Position numbers and translations under genes: made by a program
Assembly: GCA_903863035.1 (NCBI GenBank)
Contig: CAIPAT010000367.1
Coordinates: 1-46,921 of the forward strand
Length of the DNA: 46,921 bases
DNA from: an uncultured Lentisphaeria bacterium
GTDB lineage: Bacteria > Verrucomicrobiota > Lentisphaeria > Victivallales > Victivallaceae
Direction of reading: 5' to 3'
The notes under the pieces: model-generated
The model's database searches: none
Told to the model about the DNA's origin: nothing
The model's input: the letters and a program-made list of their open reading frames with translations, nothing else
Shown: piece after piece, positions 43,823-46,921 of the stretch
How the letters are laid out: each line of letters opens with the position of its first letter
Numbering within the stretch: position 1 is the first letter of the stretch

Positions 43823-45973
43823 ATGAAAAAAAGTAGATTAATGAATTTATTGATTTTGATTTTTTTCCTGACGGTTGCCGTTCTGCCGGTAGTGAGCCAG
43901 GCTAAAGATCTTGCCGAAGATGAAAAGCTGTCGTTAATCACGCGGCTGACGGCGAAAATAATATCCAGCAACCATTACCGGCAGCATCCGCTTAACAATC
44001 AGATTTCGTCACAGATTTTTGATGAATATTTCAAGTTTCTGGATCCCGCCAAAATGTACTTCACCCAGGAGGACATCAAAAGTTTTGAAAAGTACCGGTT
44101 TTATCTTGATGATCTGGTTCAGGCAGGCAATAATGAATTTGCGTTCAATGTATATGATTTATATGTAAAACGGCTTGCCATGTACCGCCAATACTGCGAA
44201 AAGAAGCTTGCCGATGGATTTGATTTTACTCAGGATGACTCTTTTGTGATTGACCGCGCAAAAGTTCCGCGCCCCGCCAATATGCAGGAAATTCATGATG
44301 TATGGAATAAAAAACTCAAAAACGACCTGCTCTATTTCCGTCTGATGAAACGTTCAATGGCCGAAGACAGTAAAGCCGGCAAAGAGGTAAAGAAAGAACT
44401 CAAGGATGCCAAAAAAGGCAGTGCCGCGGTGCTGGACAACCGCAGTCCGGAAGAGAAGATCAAACGCCGCCTGCGTGATATCGCCAATGAAGTGGAGCAG
44501 AAAGATAAAAACGATATCCTGGCCATTTTTCTGACCTGCATGGCACAGACCTACGGGCCGCATTCAAGTTATTTTTCCCCCAGAGATGAAGAGGATTTCA
44601 ATATCCACATGAAGCTTTCACTTTTTGGTATCGGCGCGGTACTGACCAGCGATGACGGTTATACTAAAATTGTCAAAATCGTACCCGGCGGCCCGGCTGC
44701 CAAAGACGGCAGGCTGAATGAAGAGGATAAAATCATTGCCGTTGCTCAGGAAAGCAGTGATCCGGTGGATATTATTGACATGTCATTAAGCAACGTAGTA
44801 AAAATCATCCGCGGTCCGCAGAGCAGCAAAGTCACTCTGACGGTACTTTCCGGCAAGAAAGGGGCCAGTACCATCCCCCAGAATATTACTCTGGTGCGGG
44901 ATAAAGTTGAATTGAAAAGCAGTGAAGCCAGCGGATTCATTAAAGCGGTGAAGCACGGCGACGGGACTGCCGGTAAAGTCGGCATCATTACGCTGCCCAA
45001 TTTTTACATGGACTTTGAGGGCGCTCAGAACGGAGACGCGGATTACAAAAGTTCAACCCGTGACGTCAAGAAAATCCTGGACGGATTCAATAAAGAAAAC
45101 ATTGATGGTCTGATAGTGGATTTGCGCTCAAACGGCGGCGGCAGCCTGGCCGAAGCAATCACGCTTTCAGGTTTGTTTGTCGAAAAGGGCCCGATTGTTC
45201 AGGTACGCCAGAGCAACCGTGATGTGTCGGTCAAATATGATCCGGATCAGGAAATCCATTACAAAGGTCCGATGATTGTTCTGGTCAACAAGCTGACCTC
45301 GTCCGCAGCGGAAATCTTTGCCGGTGCGATGAAAGATTACAAACGTGCTGTAATCATCGGTGATTCCAGAACCTACGGCAAGGGAACTGTACTGGATGTC
45401 GTTGCGCTTAAACGGCTGCTGAATTATGTAAATCAGGATTTTCCGGCAGGCTCAATAAAATATGAAAGCGCGGTATTCTACCGTGTAAACGGCTCATCCA
45501 CGCAGCAGCTCGGAGTTACTCCCGACATTATTTTCCCGTCAATCACAGAATACATGAAAGCCGGAGAGCTTTTTAATGACAATCATCTGCCGTGGGACGC
45601 TATTAAAGAACTGCCCCATGATATCTATGATAAAAATATGGAAAAGGATTTGCCGGAATTGAAGAAAAATTCTGCCGTCAGAGTTAAAAATGATGTCAAA
45701 TACAAACTGCTTAAAGAGAATATTGATCTTTTCAATAAATATAAGGATCGTACAACAGTTTCCCTGAATGAGGAAAAACGCTGGACGGAATATTTGAAGG
45801 AGAAGAAAGTTTTCGACGAGCAGGAAAAGCTGCTTCCGCAGGAAGAAAGATCCGATTCGAAGAAAGACAAACCGGAAGAGACTGATTTTCTGATTGATGA
45901 ATCAATAAATATTCTCTATGATTATATCAAATCTTCAGGCAAAGTAATTGCGGTCGCCCAAAGAGCCGCCTGA
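43823..45973 (+). CDS. prc: Carboxy-terminal processing protease (Prc/Tsp, S41 family)
   Basis: 716 residues from ATG 43823, GGAACAG 8 bases upstream. Signal peptide MKKSRLMNLLILIFFLTVAVLPVVSQA, so periplasmic. N-terminal helical domain of the Tsp type (FDEYFKFLDPAKMYFTQEDI). PDZ domain around 270-340 (LFGIGAVLTSDDGYTKIVKIVPGGPA). Protease core: DGLIVDLRSNGGGSLAEA, catalytic Ser494 in TSSAAEIFAGAMKDY, and Lys520 in TYGKGTV. The C-terminal helical region is present. The length is close to E. coli Tsp. It degrades periplasmic proteins and trims C-termini, and it acts on envelope substrates. A clean terminator follows. Confidence 0.94.
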   Translation: MKKSRLMNLLILIFFLTVAVLPVVSQAKDLAEDEKLSLITRLTAKIISSNHYRQHPLNNQISSQIFDEYFKFLDPAKMYFTQEDIKSFEKYRFYLDDLVQAGNNEFAFNVYDLYVKRLAMYRQYCEKKLADGFDFTQDDSFVIDRAKVPRPANMQEIHDVWNKKLKNDLLYFRLMKRSMAEDSKAGKEVKKELKDAKKGSAAVLDNRSPEEKIKRRLRDIANEVEQKDKNDILAIFLTCMAQTYGPHSSYFSPRDEEDFNIHMKLSLFGIGAVLTSDDGYTKIVKIVPGGPAAKDGRLNEEDKIIAVAQESSDPVDIIDMSLSNVVKIIRGPQSSKVTLTVLSGKKGASTIPQNITLVRDKVELKSSEASGFIKAVKHGDGTAGKVGIITLPNFYMDFEGAQNGDADYKSSTRDVKKILDGFNKENIDGLIVDLRSNGGGSLAEAITLSGLFVEKGPIVQVRQSNRDVSVKYDPDQEIHYKGPMIVLVNKLTSSAAEIFAGAMKDYKRAVIIGDSRTYGKGTVLDVVALKRLLNYVNQDFPAGSIKYESAVFYRVNGSSTQQLGVTPDIIFPSITEYMKAGELFNDNHLPWDAIKELPHDIYDKNMEKDLPELKKNSAVRVKNDVKYKLLKENIDLFNKYKDRTTVSLNEEKRWTEYLKEKKVFDEQEKLLPQEERSDSKKDKPEETDFLIDESINILYDYIKSSGKVIAVAQRAA

Positions 45974-45988
45974 TGCTGAAATATTGAA

Positions 45989-46012
45989 GGCCGGGTATCT
46001 CCCGGCCTTTTT
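45989..46012 (+). terminator. Rho-independent terminator of prc
   Basis: GGCCGGG (45989-45995), TATCT loop, CCCGGCC (46001-46007), then TTTTT. A 7-bp GC-rich stem sits 16 bp after the stop. Confidence 0.92.
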
Positions 46013-46034
46013 CGTTTAAAGAGATTGCAGGAAT

Positions 46035-46775
46035 ATGCTGAAAAACATCACAGAGTTTCTGATAGGCGCTGTATATTTCGGCAAAGGCATTGTAGAATTT
46101 TATGCCCGGCCGCGTTATTGGAAATATGCAATTGCACCTTGCTCAATTTGTATCGTGTTATACTCAGCCGGAATATGTCTGTTTATTAAATATGCATGGC
46201 CGCGTATCGCCGGCATCGGCTGTTATGAATATGCAGGCGGCGCACTGCAGGCTCTTGCGGCTTTAACCATCGCCGGCATCATCATTGTCGCGATACTCTT
46301 GACCTTTACCAATGCTTTCGCGATACTTGCAATTCCATTCATGGACAGACTTTCGCTATGCGTGGAAAAATATCGGTACAATTCAGTATTGCCGGTCAAC
46401 AAGCACAGCACAGGCTATTACTGGTGGTGTCTGAAATATGAATTATTTTGCAATATGAGAATTGTTTTCTGGACGGTTGTGCTGCTGCCGGTAATTTTTC
46501 TGGTTCCTTATGCCGGCTTTCTCCTGTACATACTGATTCCCGGTTATTACTTCGGAATCTCGCTGATAATCTACAGCGCGGAGCACCACAGCATGAAAAC
46601 GCATGAATTGAACATTATAATGAAGGGAAAAAGATTTTATATTGCAGGCCTCGGCGCAGCCGCTTTTGCAACGCTGTTCATCCCGTTTGCCGCATTGTTT
46701 CTCCTGCTGCCGGCAACCGTCGGCGGCACCATGCTCTTCAATAAAATTTTGCAGCCGGAACAACTGTTGGAATGA
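46035..46775 (+). CDS. EI24/CysZ-like integral membrane protein
   Basis: 246 residues; AGGA precedes ATG 46035. Several hydrophobic helices are visible: about 30-52, 67-100 (ALTIAGIIIVAILLTFTNAFAIL), 145-172 and 198-225. The family features are the N-terminal LIGAVYFGKGIVEFYARPRYWKYAIAP and PFMDRLSLCVEKY after the second helix pair, as in the EI24 domain (DUF540, CysZ). CysZ imports sulfate in E. coli; other members have no known cargo, and no sulfur-assimilation gene is near, so the cargo is unknown. It follows the prc terminator and precedes repeat B4, which starts 5 bp after its stop. Confidence 0.82.
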   Translation: MLKNITEFLIGAVYFGKGIVEFYARPRYWKYAIAPCSICIVLYSAGICLFIKYAWPRIAGIGCYEYAGGALQALAALTIAGIIIVAILLTFTNAFAILAIPFMDRLSLCVEKYRYNSVLPVNKHSTGYYWWCLKYELFCNMRIVFWTVVLLPVIFLVPYAGFLLYILIPGYYFGISLIIYSAEHHSMKTHELNIIMKGKRFYIAGLGAAAFATLFIPFAALFLLLPATVGGTMLFNKILQPEQLLE

Positions 46776-46780
46776 GCCTT

Positions 46781-46921
46781 AGGAGCCGTAAAGAAATAAC
46801 CTTTACATCTTCGCGCTTCTCCCGAATGCCTTTGTGTTTGCCGGTTCGTTACATACCTTCAGGTATGCGCCTTACCGGCAATTCCCAAAATCACTTCGGG
46901 ATATTTCGCGAGACTTGTCAA
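46781..46921. repeat. Family B repeat, copy B4 (truncated by the window end)
   Basis: 141 bp, almost identical to B1 over its visible length, including the central hairpin, and starting at AGGAGCCGT. The right terminus is beyond the window. Confidence 0.88.

Overview
The window looks like a chromosomal segment from a Gram-negative bacterium of the PVC group, most probably Lentisphaerota (Victivallales-like). The reasons are type IV-like prepilins with an N-terminal segment of the [16 protein letters not shown] type and a C-terminal H-x9-DG motif, clusters of large secreted glycoside-hydrolase-like proteins, and an LPS-type envelope gene set (LpxL/HtrB-like acyltransferase, bacterial alpha-2-macroglobulin, Prc protease). 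This assignment is inferred from gene content; no marker was compared with a database.

Layout. 1-7318 (+): the 3' end of a probable group II intron runs into a pseudopilin gene, followed by a secreted beta-rich protein, a 1272-residue secreted GH-like protein and a cytosolic GH4 enzyme. 7454-15861: an lpxL-like gene, a thioester-less alpha-2-macroglobulin and a HAD phosphatase. 16179-20250: two tandem paralogous PAS histidine kinases with a conserved cysteine cluster, converging on an aroE-prepilin peptidase pair. 20590-25540: a cytosolic (alpha/alpha)6 hydrolase and a GH5-like exported enzyme or lipoprotein. 25882-32231: a bestrophin-like membrane protein, an MsbA-like ABC exporter, a small Cys-containing hypothetical protein, a 7-bp tandem array, an ABC-F protein (Uup) and a membrane-anchored SMI1/KNR4 protein. 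32325-41413 (-): a second pilin-headed carbohydrate locus with a divergent AraC regulator (41569-42447). 42479-46775: FHA protein, ribosomal protein L28, tRNA-Lys, Prc and an EI24/CysZ-like membrane protein.

Two dispersed short repeat families recur between genes. Family A (termini TATACTCTGCACGGTTGAAA, at 8609-8833, 25699-25862 and 43524-43638) and family B (termini AGGAGC(C/T)GT, at 15895-16056, 20394-20553, 26673-26780 and 46781-window end) both look like non-autonomous MITE-type elements. No transposase is present in the window.

The most interesting theme is two separate carbohydrate operons that each begin with a pseudopilin gene, with a prepilin peptidase elsewhere in the window. One of them also encodes an exported multidomain protein (35252-36997) with a degenerate pilin domain, including a decayed N-terminal helix, buried in its middle. 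I infer that pilin-type proteins work together with substrate-specific polysaccharide degradation in this lineage; function is not shown by sequence alone.
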